A stretch of 64,000 nucleotides of DNA from Brevibacillus daliensis (GCF_021245735.1 NZ_JAJISB010000040.1:1-64000), one strand, 5' to 3'; positions 43,927 through 53,400 are shown, counted from the first letter of the stretch. Translations and numbers: made by a program. Notes: generated from the letters alone by a model not told the origin.

Positions 43927-44119
43927 TGAATATTTAATCCAATAGAGAGACCCAGAATATATTAATAGTAAATACAAGGCTGGTCATAAGGGAAAGAGCG
44001 ACACGAAAAGGTAACACAAATGCAAGCTGTATACATAATATTACAAATTAACTATAATATCTCTAATGATAGTTGCTGATTTAGTTTAAATGATGTCGTT
44101 CCTGTTAAGGGAGGGGAGT

Positions 44120-44695
44120 ATGGAGCAAGCTCGCCTTAAAAAGGCAAAGCGGATCAGATTAGGAATAAACGTAGCTGTATTTATCGTTCTTGTCATCATA
44201 TACAGGATCATGGACGTGGTGCTTGCGGGTAGTAACTATACTGCTAATCAATTACTTGGTATCCTGATCGTTTGTGGTAGCGTGTATCTATTTTTCATGA
44301 GAAAAGACACGGTAAAGGGAATGCCTGCGATTGTTCAGGAGTTATATCAGTATGAGAAGGAACAACAAGAACAAAGGCCACATTTACAAGAAAAGAATAA
44401 ACGGCGAAAATATGCGACACTATTTATTCTATTATTAATAGGAATTAATACTTTTTTCAGTAGATCAAGCGTACCATTCTCTGAAATAAATGGTCGGCAG
44501 TATGATCTGATTTTCACTATTGTTGCAGCTGTGGGTTATGTGCTGCTTTTATTATTGGGGAAATTGAGGGAGAAACTGGAGCGTGATCATCCTGATCATC
44601 CAGGAATGGTGATCCTGTTTACCCTCTTGTGCGGTGTGATGGCGGCCTTAATACTGACTGTATCAGGACTGGCAATTATGAGATTCATAATATGA
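44120..44695 (+). CDS. Membrane protein of unknown function
   Basis: Protein of 191 residues with four predicted membrane helices (about 15-35, 44-60, 98-115 and 130-148, plus a last one 162-185) and a charged cytoplasmic loop rich in Gln, Glu, Lys and Arg (YQYEKEQQEQRPHLQEKNKRR, read here only in part). Start ATG 44120 follows GGGAGGGGAG. I do not recognise the family. It is transcribed towards the alcohol dehydrogenase gene and ends just before a long hairpin. Confidence 0.7.
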   Translation: MEQARLKKAKRIRLGINVAVFIVLVIIYRIMDVVLAGSNYTANQLLGILIVCGSVYLFFMRKDTVKGMPAIVQELYQYEKEQQEQRPHLQEKNKRRKYATLFILLLIGINTFFSRSSVPFSEINGRQYDLIFTIVAAVGYVLLLLLGKLREKLERDHPDHPGMVILFTLLCGVMAALILTVSGLAIMRFII

Positions 44696-44699
44696 AAAA

Positions 44700-44792
44700 A
44701 GAGCGGTTCGTCTATGCCTGACCTGTAACCTGATACAGACTTTTATGAGAAGTCCGGTATCGGTTTACAGAGGGCAAATAGCGAACCGCTCT
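44700..44792. repeat. Long imperfect hairpin between convergent genes
   Basis: AGAGCGGTTCG (44700-44710) pairs perfectly with CGAACCGCTCT (44782-44792). Inside, CTGTAACCTGATAC pairs with GTATCGGTTTACAG with small mismatches. The result is a 93-base stem-loop that could end transcription from both sides, though T tracts are weak. Confidence 0.6.
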
Positions 44793-44800
44793 GTTGCGTT

Positions 44801-45958
44801 TTATAAACTCATTCGCAATATTTCACGAACGTCTTCTTTTTCTAGAACCTTAAAGTTCCCGATTGGACCATAAGGGGTTCCTTTAACTGCCATACTATCT
44901 AAATGCTCATCGCCAATCTGATAATCAGCAAGACGACGAGGGGCGCCAATTCTTATAAAAAACTCCTCCAAACGAGAAATTCCTTCTAACGCTACTTCCT
45001 CTTCTGTCTTATCTGCCGGGTTTACATCCCAAACCTCTGTTGCGAAGCGGACAAACCGTCCAACATTTTCTTTATACACGTATTTCATCCAGTTCGGAAA
45101 GATGATTGCCAGGCCACCACCATGAGGGATATCATAGATCGCACTAACGGCATGTTCAATGGCATGTGTTGCCCAGTCTGTAACTACACCTACTGGCAAC
45201 GTGCCGTTTAATGCCATGGTACCTGCATAGAGAAGGTTAGCTCTTGCATCGTAATCTTCTGGATTTGCAAGAACAAGTTCCGCATTTTCAATGACTGTTT
45301 TCATAATGGATTCAGCAATACGGCTTTGCAGAGGAATCTCCGTTGTATGTGTGAAGTATTGTTCAAATACGTGTGATAGAATATCGCAGATTCCGTATAT
45401 CGTTTGGTCTTTTGGGACTGAAAAGGTGTGTTCCGGATCAAGAATGGAGAAAGCAGGGAATGTCGTGCTAGCCCCATGCTTCTGTTGTGTTTCCCAGTTG
45501 GTGACAACACTGCTTCGATTCATTTCTGAACCAGTCGCAGCAAGTGTTAACACAGTTCCAAGCGGGAGTGCTGTATTTGGAACAGCCTTTCGTAAATAAA
45601 AATCCCATACATCACCGTCGTAAACAGCGCCCACTGCTATCCCTTTGGCTGCATCAATTACGCTGCCTCCACCTACAGCAAGAACGAGGCTAATTTGATT
45701 CGTTCTACATAATTCAATTCCTTTTCTCACTGTGCTGAGGCGAGGATTAGGCTCTACTCCGGGCAATTCAGTCACCTGACAGCCTTCCGCACGTAAAATG
45801 TGTATGATTTTATCATAAAGGCCCGTTCGTTTTATGCTCCCGCCACCATAAACGAGCAAAATGTTTTTGCCATATCTCTCAAGCTTGGTGGCCAAATGTT
45901 CTAACGTACCCCGACCGAAAATTAGCTCAGTAGGATTATGATAAGTAAAGTTATTCAT
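44801..45958 (-). CDS. Iron-containing alcohol dehydrogenase, BdhA/YqhD type
   Basis: Protein of 385 residues that reduces aldehydes or ketones with NAD(P)H. Cofactor-binding [13 protein letters not shown] near residues 96-108 and metal-site His residues in the [22 protein letters not shown] stretch (about 262-283, read here only in part) are present. Start ATG 45958 follows AAGGGGGA at a long 11-base spacing. The closest named relatives are NADH-dependent butanol dehydrogenases and YqhD. Single-gene unit. Confidence 0.88.
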   Translation of the reverse strand: MNNFTYHNPTELIFGRGTLEHLATKLERYGKNILLVYGGGSIKRTGLYDKIIHILRAEGCQVTELPGVEPNPRLSTVRKGIELCRTNQISLVLAVGGGSVIDAAKGIAVGAVYDGDVWDFYLRKAVPNTALPLGTVLTLAATGSEMNRSSVVTNWETQQKHGASTTFPAFSILDPEHTFSVPKDQTIYGICDILSHVFEQYFTHTTEIPLQSRIAESIMKTVIENAELVLANPEDYDARANLLYAGTMALNGTLPVGVVTDWATHAIEHAVSAIYDIPHGGGLAIIFPNWMKYVYKENVGRFVRFATEVWDVNPADKTEEEVALEGISRLEEFFIRIGAPRRLADYQIGDEHLDSMAVKGTPYGPIGNFKVLEKEDVREILRMSL

Positions 45959-46249
45959 GCTTTTATCGTCCCCCTTACTTCTTCACAAATTCGTATTCCA
46001 ACTATATAGGACTGCAACAGAGTAAATTTCTTGCAACAAAATCAACAAAATCCAAGTCTGTAAAAGATGTAAAAAATCTTCGGTGGCTAGTACCCCCTGT
46101 CTTTTACTACTGTATAAGAAAGGATAAACATCTGGGTTTCACTTTCTTATAGAAAAGTTTTTAGGCCTATTCGAGTAGTTTCCTTCTTGTTTTTTCCAAA
46201 TTGTCGACAAGAAATACGATAATTGGGGGATAACAACACAGAAATGGAG

Positions 46250-46258
46250 TGGTATAAT
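46250..46258 (+). promoter_or_regulatory. Extended -10 promoter candidate for ftsEX
   Basis: TGGTATAAT is a good extended SigA -10, about 155 bases before ftsE. No clear -35. In 45959-46413 I see no gene; a palindrome TTGTCGACAA lies at 46201-46210. Confidence 0.5.
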
Positions 46259-46413
46259 AGATAAAGCTGTGAGAAGTTAGCATATTTTGGCTGACAAAAG
46301 GTAAGAGAGAAACTAGTTTTCGACAGAATGACAAATAGTTTGAGATAATGCACGTGAGACCAGAAGCCATTGTTGAGGTGGCTAACATAACCGACATGTA
46401 GGGTGTGATTTTT

Positions 46414-47100
46414 TTGATCGAAATGTATGACGTTTGGAAAACCTATCCTAATGGTACAAACGCATTAAAAGGAATTAATGTAAAGATTAATAAAGGTGAT
46501 TTTGTATTTGTTGTAGGACCGAGTGGAGCTGGTAAATCAACGTTTATCAAGTTGATGTATCGTGAAGAGAAACCAACCAAAGGACAGATTTTCCTTAACA
46601 GCTTTAATGTAAGCCGGATTAAAGAACGCCAAATACCAGCTGTGCGCCGAAGTATTGGTGTAATCTTTCAAGACTTTAAACTGTTACCTAACTTGACAGT
46701 GTTCGAAAACGTAGCATTCGCAATGGAAGTTATAGAATCAAATAAAAAGGAAATTAAACCACGTGTTATGGAAGTATTAGGGCTTGTAAAACTGAAACAC
46801 AAAGCAAAAATGCTCCCGAGCGAGCTATCAGGTGGTGAGCAACAACGGATTGCTCTCGCTCGTGCCATCGTCAATAACCCTGGAATTATTATCGCCGATG
46901 AGCCTACTGGTAACCTGGACCCAGATACCTCATGGGAGATTATGAAGCTTTTTGATGAGATTAACTTATCTGGAACAACGGTAGTTATGGCTACACATAA
47001 CCGTGAGATCGTAAACTCCATGCGTCGTCGGGTAATTGCGATAGAAGCTGGCGAAATTGCCCGTGATGAGCAGAGAGGGGAATACGGTTATGAAGATTAA
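46414..47100 (+). CDS. ftsE: Cell-division ABC protein FtsE
   Basis: ATPase of 228 residues that, with FtsX, activates a peptidoglycan hydrolase from inside the cell. Walker A GPSGAGKST, signature LSGGEQQR and Walker B IIIADEPTGNLD are present. TTG 46414 gives MIEMYDVWKTYPNG, the normal FtsE start; GTG 46405 is possible but adds residues not seen in relatives. The ribosome site is GTAGGGTG. FtsX overlaps the end by 11 bases. Confidence 0.95.
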   Translation: MIEMYDVWKTYPNGTNALKGINVKINKGDFVFVVGPSGAGKSTFIKLMYREEKPTKGQIFLNSFNVSRIKERQIPAVRRSIGVIFQDFKLLPNLTVFENVAFAMEVIESNKKEIKPRVMEVLGLVKLKHKAKMLPSELSGGEQQRIALARAIVNNPGIIIADEPTGNLDPDTSWEIMKLFDEINLSGTTVVMATHNREIVNSMRRRVIAIEAGEIARDEQRGEYGYED

Positions 47101-47983
47101 CACCCTGGGTAGACATATTCGTGAAGGTCTGAAAAATCTCGCACGGAATGGCTGGATGACTTTTGCTTCTATTAGTTCCGTGACGATTACTCTATTAATA
47201 TTAGGTGTATTTTTACTACTTGCCCTCAATGTGAATCACATGGCAAAAACAGTAGAAAATCAGGTTGAAATTCGCGTCTTCCTGGATATCACAGCCGATC
47301 AAGCGAGTGCAAGTGCATTAGAGAAAAAAATAGAGGCTTTACCAGACGTAGAGTCTGTTGTCTATGTACCCAAAGATCAGGGATTAATAGATTTAAAAGA
47401 GCAGATGGGGGAAAACGGTCAATTTCTGAATGGATTGGAAGACGAAAATCCGTTGCCTGATGCGCTAACAGTTAAGACTAAACAACCGCAAAGCGTATCT
47501 ACTGTTGCTGAAAAAATTGGATCAATGGAACTGGTAGATGAACTAGATTATGGAGCAGAAACCGTTAATCAATTGTTTACCTGGACCAAAATGATGCGTA
47601 ATGTTGGCTTTGTTTTCATTATCGGTTTAGCATTTACGGCGATGTTCCTGATTGCTAATACCATTAAGCTGACAATTGTAGCGAGAAGACGTGAGATCGA
47701 GATTATGAAACTGGTAGGGGCAACCAACTGGTTTATCCGTTGGCCGTTCTTTGTAGAAGGTTTGGTAATGGGTGTTATGGGGGCTGTCATTCCGGTTGCT
47801 ATCCTGACAACAGGCTACTATTACCTTTATAACAATCTTCATTCCAGTCTCTATGCTCAAATGTTTGAAATCTTGCCTACCAATCCGTTTGTCTTTCAAG
47901 TAGGAGGCATTCTTCTGGGAATTGGAGCCTTTATTGGTATTTGGGGAAGTATGATTTCTGTTCGTAAGTTTTTGAGAGTGTAA
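47090..47983 (+). CDS. ftsX: Cell-division membrane protein FtsX
   Basis: Membrane partner of FtsE, 297 residues. First helix about 25-47, an extracellular domain (about 50-165, with EIRVFLDITADQ), then three helices in the last half with the ABC3-permease pattern KLTIVARRREIEIMKLVGAT. Start ATG 47090 follows GAGAGGGG by 8 bases. It passes ATP-driven movement to an extracellular hydrolase; the gene for a likely client follows 50 bases later. Confidence 0.95.
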   Translation: MKINTLGRHIREGLKNLARNGWMTFASISSVTITLLILGVFLLLALNVNHMAKTVENQVEIRVFLDITADQASASALEKKIEALPDVESVVYVPKDQGLIDLKEQMGENGQFLNGLEDENPLPDALTVKTKQPQSVSTVAEKIGSMELVDELDYGAETVNQLFTWTKMMRNVGFVFIIGLAFTAMFLIANTIKLTIVARRREIEIMKLVGATNWFIRWPFFVEGLVMGVMGAVIPVAILTTGYYYLYNNLHSSLYAQMFEILPTNPFVFQVGGILLGIGAFIGIWGSMISVRKFLRV

Positions 47984-48033
47984 CACTCATTACCTAAAAA
48001 AAAGATACTATGCGCTTGGGAGGGCACTATTGA

Positions 48034-49221
48034 ATGATGAAGAAAAAACTCATTCTGTCTGTACTAGCAGTCAGTATGCTAGCGTGGGGCTTAGCTCCCG
48101 CTCCCGCAGGTTATGCAAGTAAACAATCGCTGCAAAAGATCAATCGAGAATTGGAACAAATTCGCTCGCAGAAGAAACAACAACAAAAACAGGTCAAAGC
48201 GATTCAAAATCAGATTGGCAATGTGAAAAATCAACAGCAGAATCTGCATGATGAACTATTTTCACTGGACCTGAAACGGGAAGAAACACAAAAAAAGCTG
48301 GACAAGCTACAGAAGAATATTGACAGCACAACGGTTAAGGCTGTCAAAGCTCAAGCAAACTTAGATGAAGCAATAGAACGAGTGGCAGCACGCGATGAGT
48401 TGCTGAAAACACGGGTCAATGCGATGTATAAGCGTGGTAAGGTTTCGTATCTGGATGTAATGATGGGTGCGTCTGATTTTGGTGATCTGTTAACTCGTAT
48501 GCATGGCATGAAGTTGATCGTCGAACAGGATAACCGTATACTAGAACAGAACAAAAAGGATAAAGAAACCATTGAAATTCAGAAAAAAGAAGTAGATACT
48601 TTACTAGTTTCCTACAAAAAAATGTTTTCCGAGAGCGAAGACTTAAAAGAAGAGTTGATTGCTCAGCAGAAGAGAGCTCTTGTCGTACAAGCTGAACTAA
48701 AGAAGAAGGAAAAAGATTTGGAAGAGCAAATTGCTGATGAGCAAGAAGCGATGTCTCAAATCGTAATGGCAGAATCAGCTAAGCTACGAGAAAAGGCAAG
48801 TTTTAACAGCGTAGGCAATTATACAGGTGGCAAACTGGGAGTTCCTCTTACTTCATATCGATTAACCTCTACATTCGGAATGCGTGCTGATCCATTTACT
48901 GGACGAACTTCTGGTCATGATGGTCTTGATATGGCAGCTCCAAAAGGAACAACGATTTCAGCTGCTGAGGAAGGAATCGTTATATATGCATCTACTATGC
49001 GCGGATACGGTAATACAGTAGTAATCCAGCATAATAATGAGATCAGCACACTGTATGGGCATATTCGTGAAGGCGGTATAAAGGTAAGCGTAGGTCAAAA
49101 GGTAAAACGAGGTCAAAAGATTGCTGAAGTAGGCTCAACCGGTCGTTCTACTGGAAATCATTTGCATTTTACCGTCTTGAAGAACGGAAGATCCGTAGAT
49201 CCAGCACCTTACCTTCGCTAG
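48034..49221 (+). CDS. Secreted M23-type peptidoglycan hydrolase with coiled coil (EnvC/CwlO-like)
   Basis: Protein of 395 residues. A signal peptide ends near AGYASK (about 29); a long coiled coil (about 30-245) follows, then a LytM/M23 domain (about 275-395) with GHDGLDMAAP (zinc His and Asp) and NHLHFTV (His). The coiled coil is the part that FtsX-type partners bind. Directly downstream of ftsEX, it is the likely client hydrolase, comparable to EnvC or CwlO. Zinc-binding His residues appear intact, so it may cut wall bonds itself. Confidence 0.9.
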   Translation: MMKKKLILSVLAVSMLAWGLAPAPAGYASKQSLQKINRELEQIRSQKKQQQKQVKAIQNQIGNVKNQQQNLHDELFSLDLKREETQKKLDKLQKNIDSTTVKAVKAQANLDEAIERVAARDELLKTRVNAMYKRGKVSYLDVMMGASDFGDLLTRMHGMKLIVEQDNRILEQNKKDKETIEIQKKEVDTLLVSYKKMFSESEDLKEELIAQQKRALVVQAELKKKEKDLEEQIADEQEAMSQIVMAESAKLREKASFNSVGNYTGGKLGVPLTSYRLTSTFGMRADPFTGRTSGHDGLDMAAPKGTTISAAEEGIVIYASTMRGYGNTVVIQHNNEISTLYGHIREGGIKVSVGQKVKRGQKIAEVGSTGRSTGNHLHFTVLKNGRSVDPAPYLR

Positions 49222-49225
49222 TATC

Positions 49226-49254
49226 CATGCAAATATTGCATGCAAACTTTGCAT
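49226..49254. repeat. Phased ATGCAA/TTGCAT repeat after the hydrolase gene
   Basis: ATGCAAATATTGCAT forms a near-perfect palindrome and is followed directly by ATGCAAACTTTGCAT, overlapping it by four bases. It lies between the hydrolase gene and ctpB and could be an operator or weak hairpin. Confidence 0.45.
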
Positions 49255-49306
49255 ACACTAATTGCACAGCTTTTTCCGTGGCAAGAAAAAAGGATGGTGG
49301 AATTGG

Positions 49307-50773
49307 ATGAAATGGAACGGACGCAAGGTACTTGCGCTTGTGCTTGCCAGCATGTTAACCAGCAGTCTGATTACGGTGATTGCAGTTAAAACAATGCCAT
49401 ATAGTGAGCAGGCATCTAGCACAGTGGTGGCTAGCGGTAGCAACGGGATATTTGGTAAAGAACCAGAAACACCCAAGGATTTTGCGAAGCTAACCGAAAT
49501 ATATAACATTATTAAACAGCGTTACGTCCAGCAAGTTCCGGATGAAAAGCTGGTGGAAGGTGCCATTAACGGCATGATTTCAGCTCTGGATGATCCTTAT
49601 TCCGATTACATGGACCCTGTGGCTGCGGATGAATTTAATCAATCTCTCAACTCCTCTTTCCAAGGAATAGGGGCTGAGGTATCGATGAAAGATGGCAAAG
49701 TTACAATAGTATCACCTATCAAAAACTCTCCTGCTGAGAAAGCGGGATTGCGTCCTAACGACCAAGTAATGAGTGTAAATGGAGAATCACTGGACGGTTT
49801 GGACTTGCATAAAGCGGTTAACAAGATTCGTGGTCCTAAAGGAACGAAAGCTACCTTGAAAATCATGCGACAAGGTAATACGGAACCGATGACAGTTGTC
49901 ATTGTTCGTGATGATATTCCTGTGGAAACCGTATACCCTTCTTCCTATGAAAAGAACGGTAAGAAGATTGGTGTCTTGGAAATTACTTCTTTCGCAAGCG
50001 GGACTGCTGAAGAATTCTTGAAGCAGCTAGCTATTTTGGAGGAAGAGGGAATTAAGGGACTGGTTATTGATGTAAGGGGTAACCCAGGTGGTTATCTAAA
50101 AGCTACAACAATCATCAGTGAAAATCTTATCCCAAATAAAGAAAAAATCGTTGATATCGTATATGGTAACGGAACCGATGAAGTAGAGAGCTTCTACTCC
50201 AAAGTGGAAGAAGGTAAAACTTATCCAATAACTGTCTTGATCGACGGAGGTACTGCAAGTGCTTCTGAAATCCTGGCTGGTGCTTTGCATGAAAAAGCAG
50301 GGGCAAAATTGGTTGGAGAAAAGTCATTCGGTAAAGGTACCGTACAAAATACGATGGAAATGAATGATAAGAGTCAATTGAAATTGACAATCGCGAAATG
50401 GTTAACTCCAAATGGGGAGTGGGTACACAAGAAAGGAATTCAACCTGATGTGGCTGTTTCCCAACCCGATTACTATAAAGCAACCCAATTACCGCATGAT
50501 AAAGTACTTGGACGTGATGCTAATAGTGCGGAAGTAAAAAATCTGCAATTAATCATGACTGGCTTGGGATTAGACCCAGGACGTCAAGATGGTTACTTCG
50601 ATGAGAAGACTGAGACTGCTGTGAAAGAATTCCAGCAGAAAAAAGGACTGTCTGTGACTGGTAAGGTTGATCAGAAAACGGGTGCAGCCATGCAGGAATC
50701 GCTAATTGAAGTGATGAAACAACCTAAAAACGATATGCAACTACAAAAAGCGCTAGAAGTTGTATCTCAATAG
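49307..50773 (+). CDS. ctpB: Carboxyl-terminal processing protease, S41 family
   Basis: Exported or membrane-anchored serine protease of 488 residues. N-terminal hydrophobic helix (about 8-28), PDZ domain (about 85-170, IGAEVSMKDGKVTIVSP), the S41 catalytic core with DGGTASASEILAGAL (Ser) and GEKSFGKGTVQ (Lys), and a C-terminal peptidoglycan-binding domain (about 410-465). CtpB in B. subtilis works in spore signalling. Start ATG 49307, with GGTGG upstream; an earlier in-frame ATG lacks a site. Same order as in B. subtilis, ftsEX then ctpB. Confidence 0.93.
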   Translation: MKWNGRKVLALVLASMLTSSLITVIAVKTMPYSEQASSTVVASGSNGIFGKEPETPKDFAKLTEIYNIIKQRYVQQVPDEKLVEGAINGMISALDDPYSDYMDPVAADEFNQSLNSSFQGIGAEVSMKDGKVTIVSPIKNSPAEKAGLRPNDQVMSVNGESLDGLDLHKAVNKIRGPKGTKATLKIMRQGNTEPMTVVIVRDDIPVETVYPSSYEKNGKKIGVLEITSFASGTAEEFLKQLAILEEEGIKGLVIDVRGNPGGYLKATTIISENLIPNKEKIVDIVYGNGTDEVESFYSKVEEGKTYPITVLIDGGTASASEILAGALHEKAGAKLVGEKSFGKGTVQNTMEMNDKSQLKLTIAKWLTPNGEWVHKKGIQPDVAVSQPDYYKATQLPHDKVLGRDANSAEVKNLQLIMTGLGLDPGRQDGYFDEKTETAVKEFQQKKGLSVTGKVDQKTGAAMQESLIEVMKQPKNDMQLQKALEVVSQ

Positions 50774-50827
50774 AAGTAGGAAAGAATCGATGAATCAGGC
50801 AGGGAAATGATTCCCCGTTGTAGAAAG

Positions 50828-50863
50828 AAAGAACCACGAACAAAAGCGTCGTGGTTCTTTTTT
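50828..50863 (+). terminator. Terminator of ctpB
   Basis: AAAGAACCACGA pairs perfectly with TCGTGGTTCTTT, loop of nine, followed by TTTTC. Confidence 0.88.
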
Positions 50864-50922
50864 CTTGATGTCTAAATCCTGGATTTGTTTTTCTTACGCA
50901 ATAAGAGTGAGGAGGAAGAGAG

Positions 50923-52209
50923 TTGGCAGTAGCTTTGAATCTATTGGAAAACTATCTGTATGCAGTTGGCTATCTTCTAATAAATCCGCTGCTGTATGCA
51001 TTTCTCTTTTTTATATACTGGCAGTATCGTAAACAAATGATTTGGGAGCGGCAATTGTTTTCTGTGCGGCTTCATTCACCTTTGGTTCAGACACTTCGAG
51101 GATTAGGCATGGGAATAGTTGGTGGGCTGTTTGTTAGCCTGTTAGCTGCTGTGCTAGGGATTTATGTGCAAGTGACCGATATGTGGATTGCCTGGACGCT
51201 AGCTTTGATACTGGCACTATTTCGTGTTCGTTTTCTCTGTCTCGCCTATGGAACAGCTATTTTTACAGCACTACATGGTGTGGCTCTCTTAGTTCCTTTT
51301 GTTGATACAGTTCCGGGAGTGGGAATGGTCTGGCGATGGTTTGCCAATGCGAACCCAGCACCATTACTGGCTCTGGTAGGTCTCCTTCATTTGATGGAGG
51401 CATGGTTCATTCGAACAAATCGTGGAGCTGATGCCTCTCCGTTATTTATTGAAGGAAAGCGGGGCAGGATTATAGGGGCTTATCAATTGCAGGCGTTTTG
51501 GCTTGCACCGGTGATTGTGTTGTCACCCGTAGCTGGCAGTGGATTAGATATTCCAGCCTTTTATCCGGGATGGCCACTTTTCTCACCCGAAATGGCTTCT
51601 GCATCGCTTGGGTTATTGTTATTGCCTGCTGTAACAGGATTTTCTGCCTTAACCAAAATACATACGCCTCAAGCAAAGGCAAAATCAATTTCCAAGCATT
51701 TAGTATGGTATTCGCTACTTTTGGTAGGGCTTAGTTATGCGGCAGTGTTGTATTCGCCTGTGGTTTATGTAGCTGCTTTCTTTGCGTTCTTTGGGCATGA
51801 GTTCATCGGCTGGCTTAGTAACCGACAGGAAGCAAAAGGGCAACCTTACTATGTTCCACATTCTCGTGGACTAAAGGTAATGGCTGTTTTACCTGATACA
51901 CCTGCAGATAATATGGGGATTCAGATAGGAGAAGTAATTGTTAAGGTGAACGGCAGCTTGATTCAAAGAAAAGAAGATTTGTACACAGCGCTACAGATTA
52001 ATCCAGCATTTTGTAAGATGGAAGTACTAACTAGACAAAATGAGATTAAATTTGTTCAAAGTGCTATCTATGCCGGGATGCATCATCAGTTGGGAATTAT
52101 CGTGGTTCCTGATGAACGAACGAAAGAATTCGTCTCCATGCGAGTCGTTGATAAGATTAGTAAAAAGGCGATAGCTCAGCAAAAAAAAGAACAAGGATTG
52201 GGAGCTTAA
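50923..52209 (+). CDS. minJ: MinJ-like membrane protein with C-terminal PDZ domain
   Basis: Protein of 428 residues. Seven to eight membrane helices fill the first 300 residues; a PDZ domain follows (about 320-400, GLKVMAVLPDTPADNMGIQI). The architecture and position after ctpB match B. subtilis MinJ, which links DivIVA to MinCD to place the division site. Start is TTG 50923, 8 bases after GAGGAGG. No swrA gene is seen between ctpB and minJ, unlike B. subtilis. The name rests on architecture and position. Confidence 0.8.
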   Translation: MAVALNLLENYLYAVGYLLINPLLYAFLFFIYWQYRKQMIWERQLFSVRLHSPLVQTLRGLGMGIVGGLFVSLLAAVLGIYVQVTDMWIAWTLALILALFRVRFLCLAYGTAIFTALHGVALLVPFVDTVPGVGMVWRWFANANPAPLLALVGLLHLMEAWFIRTNRGADASPLFIEGKRGRIIGAYQLQAFWLAPVIVLSPVAGSGLDIPAFYPGWPLFSPEMASASLGLLLLPAVTGFSALTKIHTPQAKAKSISKHLVWYSLLLVGLSYAAVLYSPVVYVAAFFAFFGHEFIGWLSNRQEAKGQPYYVPHSRGLKVMAVLPDTPADNMGIQIGEVIVKVNGSLIQRKEDLYTALQINPAFCKMEVLTRQNEIKFVQSAIYAGMHHQLGIIVVPDERTKEFVSMRVVDKISKKAIAQQKKEQGLGA

Positions 52210-52244
52210 TACGACGCCGATACGAGTAGAAAGATAAAAAAGCT

Positions 52245-52286
52245 AATCCCGCAACAGTTGAAGATAAACTGATTGCGGGATTTTTT
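52245..52286 (+). terminator. Terminator of minJ
   Basis: AATCCCGCAA pairs perfectly with TTGCGGGATT, loop of 18, then six Ts. Confidence 0.8.
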
Positions 52287-52360
52287 GCTTGTAGAAAAGA
52301 GAAGTTGTGTTAATATCTTCTACTTGCGACATTAATAACTAGTTTATCGGAAGCCAACAA

Positions 52361-52392
52361 AACCCCCCCTGTGCCACAACACAAGGGGGGTT
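52361..52392 (-). terminator. Terminator of flgD
   Basis: AACCCCCCCTGTG pairs with CACAAGGGGGGTT with one mismatch; on the reverse strand the stem is followed by TTTTGTTGG. It lies 40 bases after the flgD stop. Confidence 0.8.
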
Positions 52393-52431
52393 CTGTAGAT
52401 GAGTATCGTAAAGGCTGAGGACTCCTAGGTG

Positions 52432-53196
52432 TTACTCCGAATCCTCTGGAAGCTCCTCTGGGACCTCCTCTGGAACCTCTGGTGTCGGAAGTTCTGGAGT
52501 AATACCAGTTATAGGGGATTCGCCTACTTGCAGTCCAATAATATCAATAGATTTTACTTTTTTTCCATTATCCATTATAAATTCGATCATACCGTCCTTC
52601 ATACTAATAGCTTCAATAATACCCGTTGATTCTTTATAGGTAATTTTTCCGTCCTCATCTTTAACTTCTTCGAGGTAAGTAGCTTTATATCCGATCATAT
52701 CAGCATACTTTAATGTGTTGTCAATACCAATATCAGTGTCAAGCGATTCTAGACCGTGGATTTGACCTCGGGAAACGATATCTTTCCCGATCAAAAACCA
52801 GATATCTCCGTCTACGAGCTTAACGCCATTGATCGTGTTTTGGGCAGTTTCTACGTACTGTTGACCTGATGCCTCATCTTTACGAATTACATCGTAGGTG
52901 GCAACCTTACCGATCAGCTTTTCATACTCTTTTACATTGAGAAGACTGCTGTTTGTCTCTTTCATTATTTTTTCGATGTTAGTCAATTTTTCAACCAGCG
53001 TCATCATCGAGGTTTGCATCACGAACTGAGAATTGTCCATCGGAGAAAGTGGGTCCTGATTTGCCAGTTGGGCAATCATCAGTTTCATGAACGCGTTACT
53101 ATCTAATCCTTCGCTGAATTCTCTTTTATTCTTATAGCTATATTCTGGCTGAACATATGAAGTTGTACTAGGTTTGCTTATATTGTTGGTCGGCAT
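52432..53196 (-). CDS. flgD: FlgD-like flagellar hook-capping protein
   Basis: Protein of 254 residues. The N-terminal signature FMKLMIAQLANQDPLSPMDN (about 36-55) is the FlgD scaffold motif, followed by QFVMQTSMMTLVEKL. The C-terminal domain (about 100-220) is beta-rich, and the tail is an acidic Pro/Glu repeat (PEVPEEVPEELPEDSE). FlgD caps the growing hook. flgD is normally inside the fla/che operon; here it stands alone on the reverse strand between minJ and uvrB, perhaps as a second copy. Start ATG follows GGGAGGAAAATGA. Confidence 0.88.
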   Translation of the reverse strand: MPTNNISKPSTTSYVQPEYSYKNKREFSEGLDSNAFMKLMIAQLANQDPLSPMDNSQFVMQTSMMTLVEKLTNIEKIMKETNSSLLNVKEYEKLIGKVATYDVIRKDEASGQQYVETAQNTINGVKLVDGDIWFLIGKDIVSRGQIHGLESLDTDIGIDNTLKYADMIGYKATYLEEVKDEDGKITYKESTGIIEAISMKDGMIEFIMDNGKKVKSIDIIGLQVGESPITGITPELPTPEVPEEVPEELPEDSE

Positions 53197-53285
53197 TCAT
53201 TTTCCTCCCAAATGGGTAATAATTTTATTCAGATTGGAAATTGGCTAGTTGATAAATATTGGTGTTCCCCTTGCCATCTTTCACT

Positions 53286-53293
53286 ATTATCGG
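53286..53293 (-). promoter_or_regulatory. SigD-like -10 upstream of flgD
   Basis: On the reverse strand CCGATAAT, preceded by A, matches the SigD -10 and lies 90 bases upstream of flgD. The -35 is unclear. Confidence 0.35.
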
Positions 53294-53316
53294 TAAAATC
53301 ACAGGTGAAGAATAGA

Positions 53317-53366
53317 CAAACAAACGTTCGAGTATCTGCTTAAAATAATAAATATTGTGCTATACT
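53317..53366 (+). promoter_or_regulatory. LexA-like operator and promoter of uvrBA
   Basis: CAAACAAACGTTCG (53317-53330) matches the Gram-positive LexA box CGAACRNRYGTTCG except at one base. The extended -10 TGCTATACT (53358-53366) follows. DNA damage control of uvrBA by LexA is known in Bacillus. Confidence 0.6.
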
Positions 53367-53400
53367 GAAAGATAGGTCTTTAAAGGAGGAGGAACGGCTC

